Positions 23,506 to 32,015 of a stretch of 44,801 nt of DNA are shown here, piece after piece. The notes beneath the pieces were generated by a model. That model was not told the origin of the DNA and searched no databases. It worked only from the letters and a program-made list of their open reading frames with translations. Each line of letters starts with the position of its first letter. The stretch's first letter is position 1. Both the position numbers and the translations under genes were made by a program. The stretch covers positions 1 through 44,801 of the forward strand of contig CAMXVQ010000004.1 of NCBI GenBank assembly GCA_947252455.1, written 5' to 3'. The stretch is from an uncultured Atopobium sp. GTDB taxonomy: Bacteria; Actinomycetota; Coriobacteriia; Coriobacteriales; Atopobiaceae.

Positions 23506-24057
23506 GTGGAAAACTCAAGTTCCATAGAACCAAAAGCTGCGAACGCAGCTCGTACCAATTCCGCAAAACCGCAGGTCATTATTTGGACTGATGGTTCTTC
23601 ACGTGGAAACCCAGGTCCTGGCGGCTATGGTGCAGTCATGTTATTTTATGATCGCGCAGGTCGTGAACATAAACGCGAGCTTTCTTGTGGTTATAGACAA
23701 ACTACCAATAACCGAATGGAGCTCCTTGCTCCCATCATCGCACTCGAAGAACTTAAATATCCCTGTAAGGTTGAATTGCACAGCGATTCGCAATACGTAA
23801 TTCATGCCTTTCAGCAGCATTGGATAGATGGTTGGCAAAAGCGCGGATGGAAAACTGCCAACAAGCAGCCTGTAAAAAATGTTGATTTATGGAAACGTCT
23901 TCTACGTGCTATGCAACCTCATGAAATGAGCTTTGTGTGGGTTAAAGGACATGCAGGTACCGAGCTTAACGAGCGCTGCGATGAACTGGCAACTACGGCA
24001 GCAGATGGCGACATATCGCAATTACAGGTTGACGAAGGCTTTGAAGCTCTGTCGTAA
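23506..24057 (+). CDS. rnhA: Ribonuclease HI
   Basis: A 183-residue enzyme that cuts RNA in RNA-DNA hybrids, such as Okazaki primers and R-loops. It starts at a GTG (23506) with ggggag 5 bases upstream, 9 bases after the polA stop, so the two form an operon for primer removal. All four catalytic carboxylates are present: Asp29 (IIWTDGSSRGNPGPGGYGAV), Glu72 (NNRMELLA), Asp94 (LHSDSQYVI) and Asp159 (NERCDELA), plus His149 (WVKGHAG). The basic handle region (WQKRGWKTANKQPVKN) is kept. About 22 N-terminal residues before the domain are extra and low in complexity. Confidence 0.95.
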   Translation: MENSSSIEPKAANAARTNSAKPQVIIWTDGSSRGNPGPGGYGAVMLFYDRAGREHKRELSCGYRQTTNNRMELLAPIIALEELKYPCKVELHSDSQYVIHAFQQHWIDGWQKRGWKTANKQPVKNVDLWKRLLRAMQPHEMSFVWVKGHAGTELNERCDELATTAADGDISQLQVDEGFEALS

Positions 24058-24156
24058 TTTTTATGTGATAGTCCTGCTTAAAGGTGAATTTATTTTTCGC
24101 TTATAAGGCTCGTTTTAACTCCCGGTTATGTGCTTATCTATGAGACGAATCAATTA

Positions 24157-24185
24157 AAACGGGCAACCGTAGCGGTTGCCCGTTT
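24157..24185. terminator. Shared terminator between rnhA and pta
   Basis: aaacgggcaacc (24157-24168) and ggttgcccgttt (24174-24185) form a perfect 12-bp stem with a 5-base loop. A/T runs lie on both sides, so it can serve both converging genes. Confidence 0.85.
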
Positions 24186-24227
24186 GTTCATGTAACGTAT
24201 GTCTTTAAGAAACGCAGTTTACACAAG

Positions 24228-25202
24228 TTACATCATTTGCGCTTGTACAGCAGTTATTGCAACAACGCCCACGATATCATCGGCGCTGCAGCCGCGAGAT
24301 AAATCGTTAACGGGGGCGGCGATTCCTTGGAGAAGCGGGCCATATGCTTCGGCTTTTGCAAAACGTTGTACCAGTTTGTATCCAATATTACCCGATGCTA
24401 AATCAGGGAAAATCAAAATATTTGCCTGACCAGCAACTTTTGAGTTGGGTGCCTTAGATTGTGCAACACTTGGAACAAGGGCTGCGTCAAGTTGCATCTC
24501 ACCGTCTACCAGAAGATCTGGCTCTTTTTCTTGAGCAAGCTTTGTTGCTTCTATAACTTTTGCGGCACAATCTCCTCCAGCTGAGCCCTTGGTTGAGTAG
24601 CACAGCATTGCTACTTTTGCTTCGTCGTTCATAAAGCTTTTCCATGATTTTGCAGATGAAAGGGCAATTTCAGAAAGCTGATCGGCATCAGGGTTAATAT
24701 TGAGGCCTGAGTCAGCAAACAGAACAACACCGTCCTCACCAAATTCGGGACAAGAAGTACACATCATAAAGAATGCAGAAACAAGTTTGGTTCCAGGAGC
24801 GGTTTTTAAAATTTGTAAAGCTGGACGCAGGGTATTTGCGGTTGAATGACAAGCACCTGATACGAGGCCATCCGCATCGTTACACTTAACCATCATAGTG
24901 GCAAAGTAGGTTGGATCGTCCATCTGTTTACGAGCATTTTCTATGGTCATACCTTTATTTTTTCTGAGCTCATAAAACGCTTGAGCGTATGCTTCGTGCT
25001 TTGGTGCGCAATGTGGATCAATAACACTTACACCGTCGAGCTTAATTTCGTCTGGATTTCCCAAAACAATAAGATCTGCAAGATTTTCGGCAACAATCTT
25101 CTTTGCGGCCTCTTGGGTACGTGGATCCTCTCCTTCGGGTAATACAATTGTTTTTTTATGAGCCTCTGCTCTTTGCTTAATAGTTTGTAAAAACGAACTC
25201 AT
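24228..25202 (-). CDS. pta: Phosphate acetyltransferase
   Basis: A 324-residue enzyme, the size of single-domain Pta, interconverting acetyl-CoA and acetyl phosphate for acetate formation and ATP gain. Family signatures: VLPEGEDPRTQEAAKKIVAE, the acyl-CoA region VSGACHSTANTLRPALQILKTAPG, FADSGLNINPDADQLSEIALSSA, MLCYSTKGSAGGDCAAKVIEA, and NILIFPDLASGNIGYKLVQR. Binding site aaggag precedes the ATG at 25202. No acetate kinase gene is beside it in the window. It converges on rnhA with a shared terminator. Confidence 0.95.
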   Translation of the reverse strand: MSSFLQTIKQRAEAHKKTIVLPEGEDPRTQEAAKKIVAENLADLIVLGNPDEIKLDGVSVIDPHCAPKHEAYAQAFYELRKNKGMTIENARKQMDDPTYFATMMVKCNDADGLVSGACHSTANTLRPALQILKTAPGTKLVSAFFMMCTSCPEFGEDGVVLFADSGLNINPDADQLSEIALSSAKSWKSFMNDEAKVAMLCYSTKGSAGGDCAAKVIEATKLAQEKEPDLLVDGEMQLDAALVPSVAQSKAPNSKVAGQANILIFPDLASGNIGYKLVQRFAKAEAYGPLLQGIAAPVNDLSRGCSADDIVGVVAITAVQAQMM

Positions 25203-25662
25203 AGTGCTCCTTTAGTATTCTTCAAGCATGTTATGCTCATATGGTGTGCAGTTTTTGTTTTCCTGTATGTATGCCAGTAAAAATAAGCTTGCGATTTTTA
25301 TGCGCAACTCTGACGTACAACGAACACACGGCAGTCACAATCACAAGGTATGTTAGGTGATACACCAAGGATAAACATTACATAATGGCATGCATAAAAT
25401 ATGGTAAAACATTACACAAATCCATTATGTGATGCTCATTATAAAGCTCCATGCTAAAATGAAATAAGTAAATAAGAAAATTACTGTTTCGCGTTCTTTA
25501 GACGGTTTGGTTTGCGCGCTAAGCGTTATCTGCCGTAGATATTGAATATGTTTGTGATGAATATGTTTGATCGTTATCTTTTTAGCTACGTATGTATGTC
25601 GGTTGCATGCACTATGTAGTACGCACTATGTTTGCGCCTGAAGATTGAAAGGATGTTGGCTT
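25203..25662. other. 460-base intergenic region between pta and glf
   Basis: No gene is supported. The only clear structure is a long inverted repeat, cattacataatgg (25376-25388) with ccattatgtgatg (25422-25434), 12 of 13 pairs, spacer 33. It could be an operator pair. Short direct repeats gaatatgtttg (near 25545 and 25558) and gcactatgt (25608, 25623) are also seen. The two genes diverge from here, so promoters for both must lie inside. Confidence 0.5.
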
Positions 25663-26865
25663 ATGAATTTACAATCGGGCTTACCTCAAGATTTTGATGC
25701 GTCTTCCTATGATGTGTTAATTGTTGGAGCTGGTTTTGCAGGAGCTGTATGTGCCCGTCGTTTTGCAGAAGCTTGTGGTTGGCGTGTAGCTGTTATTGAG
25801 CGAAGAGACCATATTGCAGGTAATGCATATGATTGTAAGGACGACGCAGGTATTCTTATTCATAAGTACGGCCCACATATCTATCACACCAATTCTGAGC
25901 GTGTGGATAGCTTTTTGTCACGCTTTACCGAATGGACAGCGTACCAGCACAAAGTTCTTGCAAATGTACACGGTAAATTTATGCCTGTGCCGTTTAACCA
26001 TGCATCTCTTAAAGTTGCATTTGGCGATGCGCGCGGTGAGGAGCTTTATCAAAAGCTTGTAGCAACGTTTGGAAAAGACAAAAAGGTTCCCATTATGGAA
26101 CTGCGTAAACGCGGTGATGAGGATCTTCACGAAGTTGCAGACTACATCTACGAAAACGTGTTTCTGCATTATACGATGAAGCAGTGGGGCAAAAAGCCTG
26201 ATCAAATTGATCCGTCTGTTATGGGGCGTGTACCTGTATTTATTGGTGATGATGATCGCTACTTTCCTTTGGCGGCACATCAAGGTATGCCTGCTCAAGG
26301 ATATACGCCATTGTTTGAGAGCATGCTCGATCACGATCTGATCAATGTGTTTGTAGATGTTGACGCTTTAGATCTTATGCATGTTTGTGATAACGAAATT
26401 TATGTTCAAGATAAGCCTTATGCAGGTGAGGTTATTTATACTGGTGCTTTAGACGAGCTGTTTAATTTGGATTTAGGTCCTTTGCCTTATAGAACAGTTG
26501 ATATGAAGTTTGAAACGCTTGATATGGATGAATTCCAGCCTGCAACAACCGTTAATTATACCGTGAGCGAAGACTTTACGCGCATTACCGAGTTTAAGCA
26601 CATGACCGGTCAAAAACTTGCAGGTAAAACAACAATTCTTAAAGAGTATCCGAAGGCATATGAACCATTGTCTGGTCAGACACCCTATTATGTAATCAAC
26701 GAGCCGCAAAATATCGAGCTGTATAAACGTTACCGTGCGCGTGTTGATTCCATCATTAACTTCCATCTTGTGGGCCGTTTAGCTCAGTATCGTTATTTTG
26801 ATATGGATGGCGTGGTTTCATCTGCGTTAGAGCTTTCTGACAAAATGATCGAGCATCGTTCGTAA
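25663..26865 (+). CDS. glf: UDP-galactopyranose mutase
   Basis: A 400-residue flavoenzyme that converts UDP-galactopyranose to UDP-galactofuranose, the donor for galactofuranose in surface glycans. Start is the ATG at 25663, with aaagga upstream. The FAD-binding GAGFAG (22-27) is followed by VIERRDHIAGNAYDCKDDAGILIHKYGPHIYHTN, the most diagnostic block. Further family motifs are FLHYTMKQWGKKPDQIDPSVMGRVPVFIGDDDRYF, YTGALDELFNLDLGPLPYRTVDMKFE, and the C-terminal GRLAQYRYFDMDGVVSSALEL. It is followed by a glycosyltransferase gene, so the pair probably serves a galactofuranose-containing polysaccharide. No polymerase or flippase is in the window. Confidence 0.95.
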   Translation: MNLQSGLPQDFDASSYDVLIVGAGFAGAVCARRFAEACGWRVAVIERRDHIAGNAYDCKDDAGILIHKYGPHIYHTNSERVDSFLSRFTEWTAYQHKVLANVHGKFMPVPFNHASLKVAFGDARGEELYQKLVATFGKDKKVPIMELRKRGDEDLHEVADYIYENVFLHYTMKQWGKKPDQIDPSVMGRVPVFIGDDDRYFPLAAHQGMPAQGYTPLFESMLDHDLINVFVDVDALDLMHVCDNEIYVQDKPYAGEVIYTGALDELFNLDLGPLPYRTVDMKFETLDMDEFQPATTVNYTVSEDFTRITEFKHMTGQKLAGKTTILKEYPKAYEPLSGQTPYYVINEPQNIELYKRYRARVDSIINFHLVGRLAQYRYFDMDGVVSSALELSDKMIEHRS

Positions 26866-26993
26866 ACGGTGACGAATTCTGTTAGTTAGTGTATGATTTA
26901 TGACATGTGCGCTAAGGTTGATGCGTACATGAGGTTCATAATCCATTAAACATGCTAGGTCTAGGCCAATAAAAGAGAAAGAGCTGTTATCTT

Positions 26994-28028
26994 ATGCAAA
27001 AAACGTTAAGTTTTGGTATTCCTTGCTATAACTCTGCAGAATACATGAATCACTGTATATCTTCTATTCTTGAAGGTTCTGATTATGCAGACGATATTCA
27101 GGTTATTGTTGTTGATGACGGATCCACTAAAGATAACACTTTTGAAATTGCATGCGATTGGCAAAAAAAGTACCCCAATCTTGTAAAGGCTGTCCATCAA
27201 GAAAATGGCGGTCACGGCATGGCGGTGCTTAAGGGCCTTGAGCAGGCAGATGGCGTGTATTATAAAGTTGTGGATTCTGACGACTGGCTTGACGCTGACG
27301 CGTTGAAAAAGCTCTTAAACTTACTTCGTTCATTTATTACCAATAACATTCGTGTTGATTTGGTTATTAGCAATTATGTGTATGAACACGTAGAAGATGA
27401 CACCTTTAACACTATAAATTATGCAGGTGTTTTACCCAAAGATCGTATTTTCTCGTGGGATGAAATTGGAAGATTTAATCTTACTCAGTATCTTCTTATG
27501 CACTCTCTGTGCTATCGTCGCGATGTTTTGCAAGACGGTGGCTTACCTATGCCTGCTCACACATTCTATGTTGATAACATTTATGCATATGTGCCACTTC
27601 CACGTTGCAAAACACTGTACTATCTTGACGTTGATTTGTATCGCTATTTTATTGGTCGCGATGATCAGTCGGTTAACGAAAAAGTTTTGGCGTCGCGTAT
27701 TGATCATCAACAACGTGTTGCCGACGTTATGATCCATGCGTATCACTTATACGATGATATTTCTTGTCAGCGTCTGCGTGTGTATATGCTTGATCATCTT
27801 ACTATTGTCATGGCTGTTTTGTCGGTGTTTTCAAGGATTTCAGATCATCCAGACGCTATGGATGAGCTGCAGCGTACCTGGCGTGAGTTTAAGGAGTTTG
27901 ACGAGCGTATGTATCGTCATGCTCGCCATGGTTTAGTTGGAACATTTACTAATCTTCCAACGTCTGCTGGTGGAAAAGTAACGCTTGGTATATATCGTAT
28001 TGCTCAAAAATTAGTTAAATTTAACTAA
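26994..28028 (+). CDS. Family 2 glycosyltransferase
   Basis: A 344-residue inverting GT-A enzyme. The N-terminal half has the nucleotide-sugar fold: LSFGIPCYNSAEYMNHCISSIL, VIVVDDGSTKDNT with DDGS (41-44), NGGHGMAVLKGLEQADGVYY, and the metal-binding DSDDW (94-98). The acceptor part includes a SLCYRRDVLQDGGLPMPAHTFYVDNIYAYVPL segment, and the C-terminus is basic and helical (GGKVTLGIYRIAQKLVKF). No clear membrane helix. It follows glf by 128 bases and may be cotranscribed. The donor sugar is not readable; UDP-galactofuranose is one possibility because of the neighbour. Many GT2 members of this length decorate wall polysaccharides. Confidence 0.85.
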   Translation: MQKTLSFGIPCYNSAEYMNHCISSILEGSDYADDIQVIVVDDGSTKDNTFEIACDWQKKYPNLVKAVHQENGGHGMAVLKGLEQADGVYYKVVDSDDWLDADALKKLLNLLRSFITNNIRVDLVISNYVYEHVEDDTFNTINYAGVLPKDRIFSWDEIGRFNLTQYLLMHSLCYRRDVLQDGGLPMPAHTFYVDNIYAYVPLPRCKTLYYLDVDLYRYFIGRDDQSVNEKVLASRIDHQQRVADVMIHAYHLYDDISCQRLRVYMLDHLTIVMAVLSVFSRISDHPDAMDELQRTWREFKEFDERMYRHARHGLVGTFTNLPTSAGGKVTLGIYRIAQKLVKFN

Positions 28029-28045
28029 AAGATATTGCGTGCGTA

Positions 28046-28080
28046 GCTGCGTATGCGTATACATTACCGTTATACGCAGC
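28046..28080. terminator. Hairpin between converging glycosyltransferase and maf genes
   Basis: gctgcgtat (28046-28054) pairs perfectly with atacgcagc (28072-28080). It lies 18 bases after the glycosyltransferase stop. The T-tracts flanking it are weak, so termination is likely but imperfect. Confidence 0.5.
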
Positions 28081-28123
28081 TTCTACAGCTGTTTTGCTCA
28101 TGTTGCGCGTCGCGCTTTCCGTT

Positions 28124-28687
28124 TTAAGTAAGCTTGACACCAAGTAGTCGTAAGCATCTTACAACGCGTGCGATTGGCAGACCAACAACGGTGTAATAGT
28201 CACCTTCTATATGCTCAACAAGCGCGGCTCCTAATCCTTGTATTCCATAGGCTCCTGCCTTATCGTGCGGCTCGCCCGTTTGTATGTAAGCGTCTATTTC
28301 CTCGTCACTCAGTGCATAAAACCAAACATGTGTCGTAGATACAAATGAGGTTTCTTTTCCCTGGTATAGGATTGATACGGCAGTTGATACGTGGTGCATC
28401 GCGCCTGACAGTAAGCGCAGCTTATAAGCTGCATCGTTATCGTCATGTGGCTTACCTAATATCTTACCCATTTGTGTCCACACAATGGTATCAGCGGCAA
28501 GTACACATGTTGAGGTGTCTGTACAAGGACATGCATGTGCCTTCATATGCGCTAAACGCTGTACCAGATCAAGTGGCTGTTCGTTTGGGTGTGCATGCTC
28601 GTCACAACTCGAGGGAATAATTTTTGGATAAATTCCCACTTGATTGAGGAGCTCTTTTCTACGTGGTGATGCGGACGCTAAAATCAT
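28124..28687 (-). CDS. Maf-family nucleoside triphosphate pyrophosphatase
   Basis: A 187-residue protein of usual Maf length. It hydrolyses non-standard or excess nucleoside triphosphates (dTTP/UTP or m7GTP types) to monophosphates. Family motifs: MILASASPRRKELLNQVGI at the N-terminus, the catalytic-region VLAADTIVWTQMGKILGKPHDDNDAAYKLRLLSG, and the C-terminal GEPHDKAGAYGIQGLGAALVEHIEGDYYTVVGLP. Intact and unremarkable. Binding site gagg lies before the ATG. It is divergent from the ECF S-component gene across 120 bases. Confidence 0.92.
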   Translation of the reverse strand: MILASASPRRKELLNQVGIYPKIIPSSCDEHAHPNEQPLDLVQRLAHMKAHACPCTDTSTCVLAADTIVWTQMGKILGKPHDDNDAAYKLRLLSGAMHHVSTAVSILYQGKETSFVSTTHVWFYALSDEEIDAYIQTGEPHDKAGAYGIQGLGAALVEHIEGDYYTVVGLPIARVVRCLRLLGVKLT

Positions 28688-28806
28688 TCAAACCTCATTA
28701 AGATCAAAAATTGCAATTTAATATTATTTTACGCTAACCTTTTTAAGACGAGATGACTATAATTATTTTTTGATTGCGTAGATTACTTTGTGAAAGGAAG
28801 CAAATT

Positions 28807-29409
28807 ATGACATCTCGCGAATCAAAAAACCCTTGGAATTACAAATTGAATACAGCATGTTTGGTGCTTATTCCAGCAGCTATTGGCATTAATTATGTTG
28901 CCAAACTGTTCGCAAGCGTCTTAAAATTGCCGCTTTGGTTAGGAACGCTTGGTACTTGTATTTCGGCATGTCTTGCAGGACCGATTGTAGGTGGTATTGC
29001 GGGATTTTTAACAAACATCATTTACGGCTTAACAATTGATCCAGTTTCCACGGTTTACAGTATTACCGCAGCTGCTATTGGGGTAAGCGTAGGTATTGCT
29101 GCACATCTTAAATTCCTTGATACCTGGCAACACATTCTTGTTACCAGCCTTATTGTTGCTATGATTGCCATTATTATTTCTACGCCCCTTAATATGATTT
29201 ATTGGGGTGGAACAACTGGTAATGTTTGGGGAGATGCTGTTTTTGCTGCAATGGGCTCAAAGGGCTTTTTTGCTTCATTTGTAGATGAACTTGTGGTTGA
29301 TATTCCTGATAAAATTGTTGTGTTGTTTTTAGCAGTAGGAATTTACAAGGTTTTGCCCAAAGGACTTATTGCATTGTATCAGGTACATGACGAGCAATTT
29401 GATGATTAG
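28807..29409 (+). CDS. ECF transporter substrate-binding S component
   Basis: A 200-residue membrane protein starting at the ATG at 28807, with aaaggaag before it. About six hydrophobic segments are seen (LVLIPAAIGINYVAKLF; LGTLGTCISACLAGPIVGGIAGFLTNIIYGL; VYSITAAAIGVSVGIAAHL; HILVTSLIVAMIAIIISTPL; and the C-terminal pair). Position 1 of an S-T-A-A gene cluster and the motif GPIVGGIAGFLTNIIYG point to an ECF S component, the subunit that captures a vitamin or metal. Which substrate is not evident; no riboswitch is seen upstream. It lies 72 bases before ecfT. Confidence 0.82.
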   Translation: MTSRESKNPWNYKLNTACLVLIPAAIGINYVAKLFASVLKLPLWLGTLGTCISACLAGPIVGGIAGFLTNIIYGLTIDPVSTVYSITAAAIGVSVGIAAHLKFLDTWQHILVTSLIVAMIAIIISTPLNMIYWGGTTGNVWGDAVFAAMGSKGFFASFVDELVVDIPDKIVVLFLAVGIYKVLPKGLIALYQVHDEQFDD

Positions 29410-29480
29410 TATGAGATTATCTTTTGTCAAGTAGCCTACACAGTAGACTACGCTTTACGCCTTGCTTGGAATAGGACGTT

Positions 29481-30269
29481 ATGAAAAGTATTAGTCTGTT
29501 TGAAGATAAACACTCGTTTCTTAATGGCTTATGTCCTAAGACTAAGCTTGCGTATGTAGTGTGCGCATTGGGCGTACCTTTTTTGGTTGGAGGTATGCCC
29601 ATGTACCTGCTCTTTATTATTACTAGTCTTATTTTGCTCGCAACATCGCACGTTTTGGGAAAAACCAAAATTGTTATAAAAGTCACAGGTTTTATAATTC
29701 TAACTATTTTTATTGTTCAAACTTTTTTTCGATCGGGCGATTATACGGTGTTGTTTACGCTTGGGCCTTTGGTTGCACGTAAAGAAGGATTTGAATTTGC
29801 GCTGGGTATTGTACTGAATATTTTTAATATATCCTGCGCTTTTTGTGTTCTTACGCTTACCACTAAACCTTCTGACATGATGCAGGAGCTGGTTAAGGCA
29901 GGTTTGTCACCAAAACTTGGATACGTTTTTGTATCACTCTTTCAGATAATTCCGCAGATGACCGAGCGGACATCTACGATTATTGATGCACAACGCAGTC
30001 GCGGTCTTCAAACGCAAGGATCGCTCGTCACTAGATTTAAGGCATTTGTTCCGCTTTTAACGCCTATTATCATATCGTCTTTTATGGGTACTGGCGAGCG
30101 TACCATAGCGTTAGAAGTGCGCGGTTTTTCGTGTCCAAACAAAAAGACCTTTATCAGTCCATTTGTACCTCATGCATATGATAGGCTTTGTTTAGGTACA
30201 TGCATTCTTTTCCTGGTTGCGACAGCCGTATATGCGCTTTTACACAGTATGGGGTATGTAGTATGGTAG
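29481..30269 (+). CDS. ecfT: ECF transporter transmembrane coupling protein EcfT
   Basis: A 262-residue membrane protein (CbiQ/EcfT family). About five hydrophobic segments near the N-terminus (TKLAYVVCALGVPFLVGGMPMYLLF; TGFIILTIFIVQTFF) and one at the end (LCLGTCILFLVATAVYALL). Its cytoplasmic helices carry both conserved arginine motifs that contact the ATPases: DAQRSRG near 173 and the EVRGF near 215. It joins the S component to the two ATPases encoded next. The stop overlaps the first ATPase start by 7 bases (30263-30269). Confidence 0.93.
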   Translation: MKSISLFEDKHSFLNGLCPKTKLAYVVCALGVPFLVGGMPMYLLFIITSLILLATSHVLGKTKIVIKVTGFIILTIFIVQTFFRSGDYTVLFTLGPLVARKEGFEFALGIVLNIFNISCAFCVLTLTTKPSDMMQELVKAGLSPKLGYVFVSLFQIIPQMTERTSTIIDAQRSRGLQTQGSLVTRFKAFVPLLTPIIISSFMGTGERTIALEVRGFSCPNKKTFISPFVPHAYDRLCLGTCILFLVATAVYALLHSMGYVVW

Positions 30270-31117
30270 CTATTCGTATTCGGAATCTTAAATATCGCTA
30301 TCCTTATACAAAAACGCCAGCACTTAATGACATTTCTTGTGATATTAATCGTGGCGAATTTATTGGCGTTATAGGTGCTAATGGTGCAGGTAAATCCACG
30401 TTTTCTCAGGCGCTTTTAGGTCTGGTTCCCAATTTGTATCATGGTGCTTATGCTGGTTCGGTTGAAGTTGAAGGCTTAAATGTTCAAACTACGCCCATTG
30501 ATGTATTATGCAAAAAAGTAGGTTTGGTTTTTCAAAATCCTTTTAATCAAATTACAGGCTCAAAACTAAGCGTTTATGAGGAAATTGCCTTTGGATTAGA
30601 AAACATGGGAGTACCTCTTGCGCAAATGCGGAGCCGTGTTGAACATGTAATGGACTTGCTTGATATTTCTTCGCTTGCTAATCGATATCCTTATGATCTG
30701 TCTGGTGGTCAAATGCAGCGCATGGCTTTGGCTGGCGTTTTAGTTATCCAACCCAACATCATTGTGCTCGATGAGCCAACGTCTCAACTTGATCCAAAAG
30801 GTTCCGAAGAAGTATTTAAGGCGGTTGAAGCACTCAAAGCTCAAGGCAAAACCATTATTATGGTTGAACATACCATAGAAAAAATTGCACAGTATAGCGA
30901 TCGCGTTATGCTCTTTTACGAGGGCAATCTTATTGCATTTGATTCTCCACGTAAAATTTTTTCGCGCGGTGATCTTTCCCAGTATGGCGTAGAGGCGCCT
31001 GTTTACACTCAAATCTGCAAGCAGCTTTCAATTCGTGAATCGGACGGCTTGTATCCCGTAACATTTGAGCGTGCATATCAGCTTTTGCAACGCAATCAAA
31101 AGGGGAATACGCAATGA
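30263..31117 (+). CDS. ecfA1: ECF transporter ATPase, first subunit
   Basis: A 284-residue ATPase of the EcfA/CbiO family. Its start (ATG at 30263) overlaps the ecfT stop; a longer frame to 30188 is inside ecfT. Walker A GANGAGKST (38-46), Q-loop LVFQNPFNQITGSK, full signature LSGGQMQRMALAGVL, Walker B IIVLDEPTSQLD and the H-loop in MVEHTIEKI are all present. The FQNPxxQ and DEPTSQLDP variants are specific to ECF ATPases. It pairs with the next subunit, whose start overlaps its stop in ATGA (31114-31117). Confidence 0.94.
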   Translation: MVAIRIRNLKYRYPYTKTPALNDISCDINRGEFIGVIGANGAGKSTFSQALLGLVPNLYHGAYAGSVEVEGLNVQTTPIDVLCKKVGLVFQNPFNQITGSKLSVYEEIAFGLENMGVPLAQMRSRVEHVMDLLDISSLANRYPYDLSGGQMQRMALAGVLVIQPNIIVLDEPTSQLDPKGSEEVFKAVEALKAQGKTIIMVEHTIEKIAQYSDRVMLFYEGNLIAFDSPRKIFSRGDLSQYGVEAPVYTQICKQLSIRESDGLYPVTFERAYQLLQRNQKGNTQ

Positions 31118-31950
31118 ACCAACATATAACAGATAATGTGCAGGTACAGCCCGTGCTTGAAATGCGTGATGTTTCGTTTTCCCACGTTGCAAAACAAGAA
31201 GTGTGCAAGCATTTACATTTGTCTTTTGCCCCTGGTGCGTGCGCGCTTATCGGTCAAAATGGTGCAGGTAAAACAACTATTCTTAAGTTGCTACGCGGCC
31301 TTTTGGTTCCCGAATCAGGAAGCGTTTGTTATAAAGGCAAAGATATTTCACAACGCAGCGTTGCTAAACTAGCAGGAGATATTGGTTTTGTCTTTCAAAA
31401 TCCTGATGATCAAATCTTTGAATCAAGCGTCTTGCGCGAAGTTATGTTTGGGCTTGTGCGTTTGGGTATCTCTGAAGCTTCTGCACAAACACAAGCGCGA
31501 AAAAGCTTAGAGCTTGTAGGGCTTGGGGATAAAGCTGATGTTAATCCGTATGATTTAGGGCTTTGTGCGCGAAAACTTGTGTGTTTGGCGTCTATTTTAG
31601 CCATGGATCCATCGGTCGTTCTTTTAGATGAGCCAACAATTGCGCAGGATAGTAATGGTAAAAAGCTTCTTGCATCAATAATTAAGCAGCTCGTTTTGAA
31701 AAATAAAACTGTTATAGCGGTTCTTCACGACATGAATTTTGTAGCGCAGGTGTTTGATCGCGTGGTGGTTATAGACAATGGTCACCCCATTTTTGATGGT
31801 GCGCCGCGTGATGTTTTCTCGCGTAAAGGCGTGCTTTCTCGGGCAAGCCTTGATCAGCCGCCTGTTGTTAAGTTGTGCGAATCACTTGGTTATTCAAAAA
31901 CGCTACTTACTGCAGATGAATTTATAGCCCATTATCGTTCAACTTCTTAA
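31114..31950 (+). CDS. ecfA2: ECF transporter ATPase, second subunit, with altered signature motif
   Basis: A 278-residue ATPase. Walker A GQNGAGKTT (47-55), Q-loop FVFQNPDDQIFESS, Walker B VVLLDEPTIAQD and the H-loop in VLHDMNFVA are intact. The usual LSGGQ is replaced: YDLGLCARKLVCLASILA stands where LSGGQxxRxAxA is expected. In an ABC dimer each signature acts on the ATP held by the partner, so one of the two sites in this transporter is probably altered, as in asymmetric ABC pairs. The upstream subunit has a normal signature. The gene ends the ECF operon at a strong terminator. Confidence 0.9.
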   Translation: MNQHITDNVQVQPVLEMRDVSFSHVAKQEVCKHLHLSFAPGACALIGQNGAGKTTILKLLRGLLVPESGSVCYKGKDISQRSVAKLAGDIGFVFQNPDDQIFESSVLREVMFGLVRLGISEASAQTQARKSLELVGLGDKADVNPYDLGLCARKLVCLASILAMDPSVVLLDEPTIAQDSNGKKLLASIIKQLVLKNKTVIAVLHDMNFVAQVFDRVVVIDNGHPIFDGAPRDVFSRKGVLSRASLDQPPVVKLCESLGYSKTLLTADEFIAHYRSTS

Positions 31951-31964
31951 TTTTAAGTCAATAA

Positions 31965-31996
31965 ACCCCCAAACGCACGCGTGTTCGTTTGGGGGT
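31965..31996. terminator. Shared terminator between ecfA2 and the antiporter gene
   Basis: acccccaaacg (31965-31975) pairs perfectly with cgtttgggggt (31986-31996). It sits in a 65-base gap between two converging genes. Confidence 0.85.
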
Positions 31997-32015
31997 ACTT
32001 GGTGTGTTTATGTTG

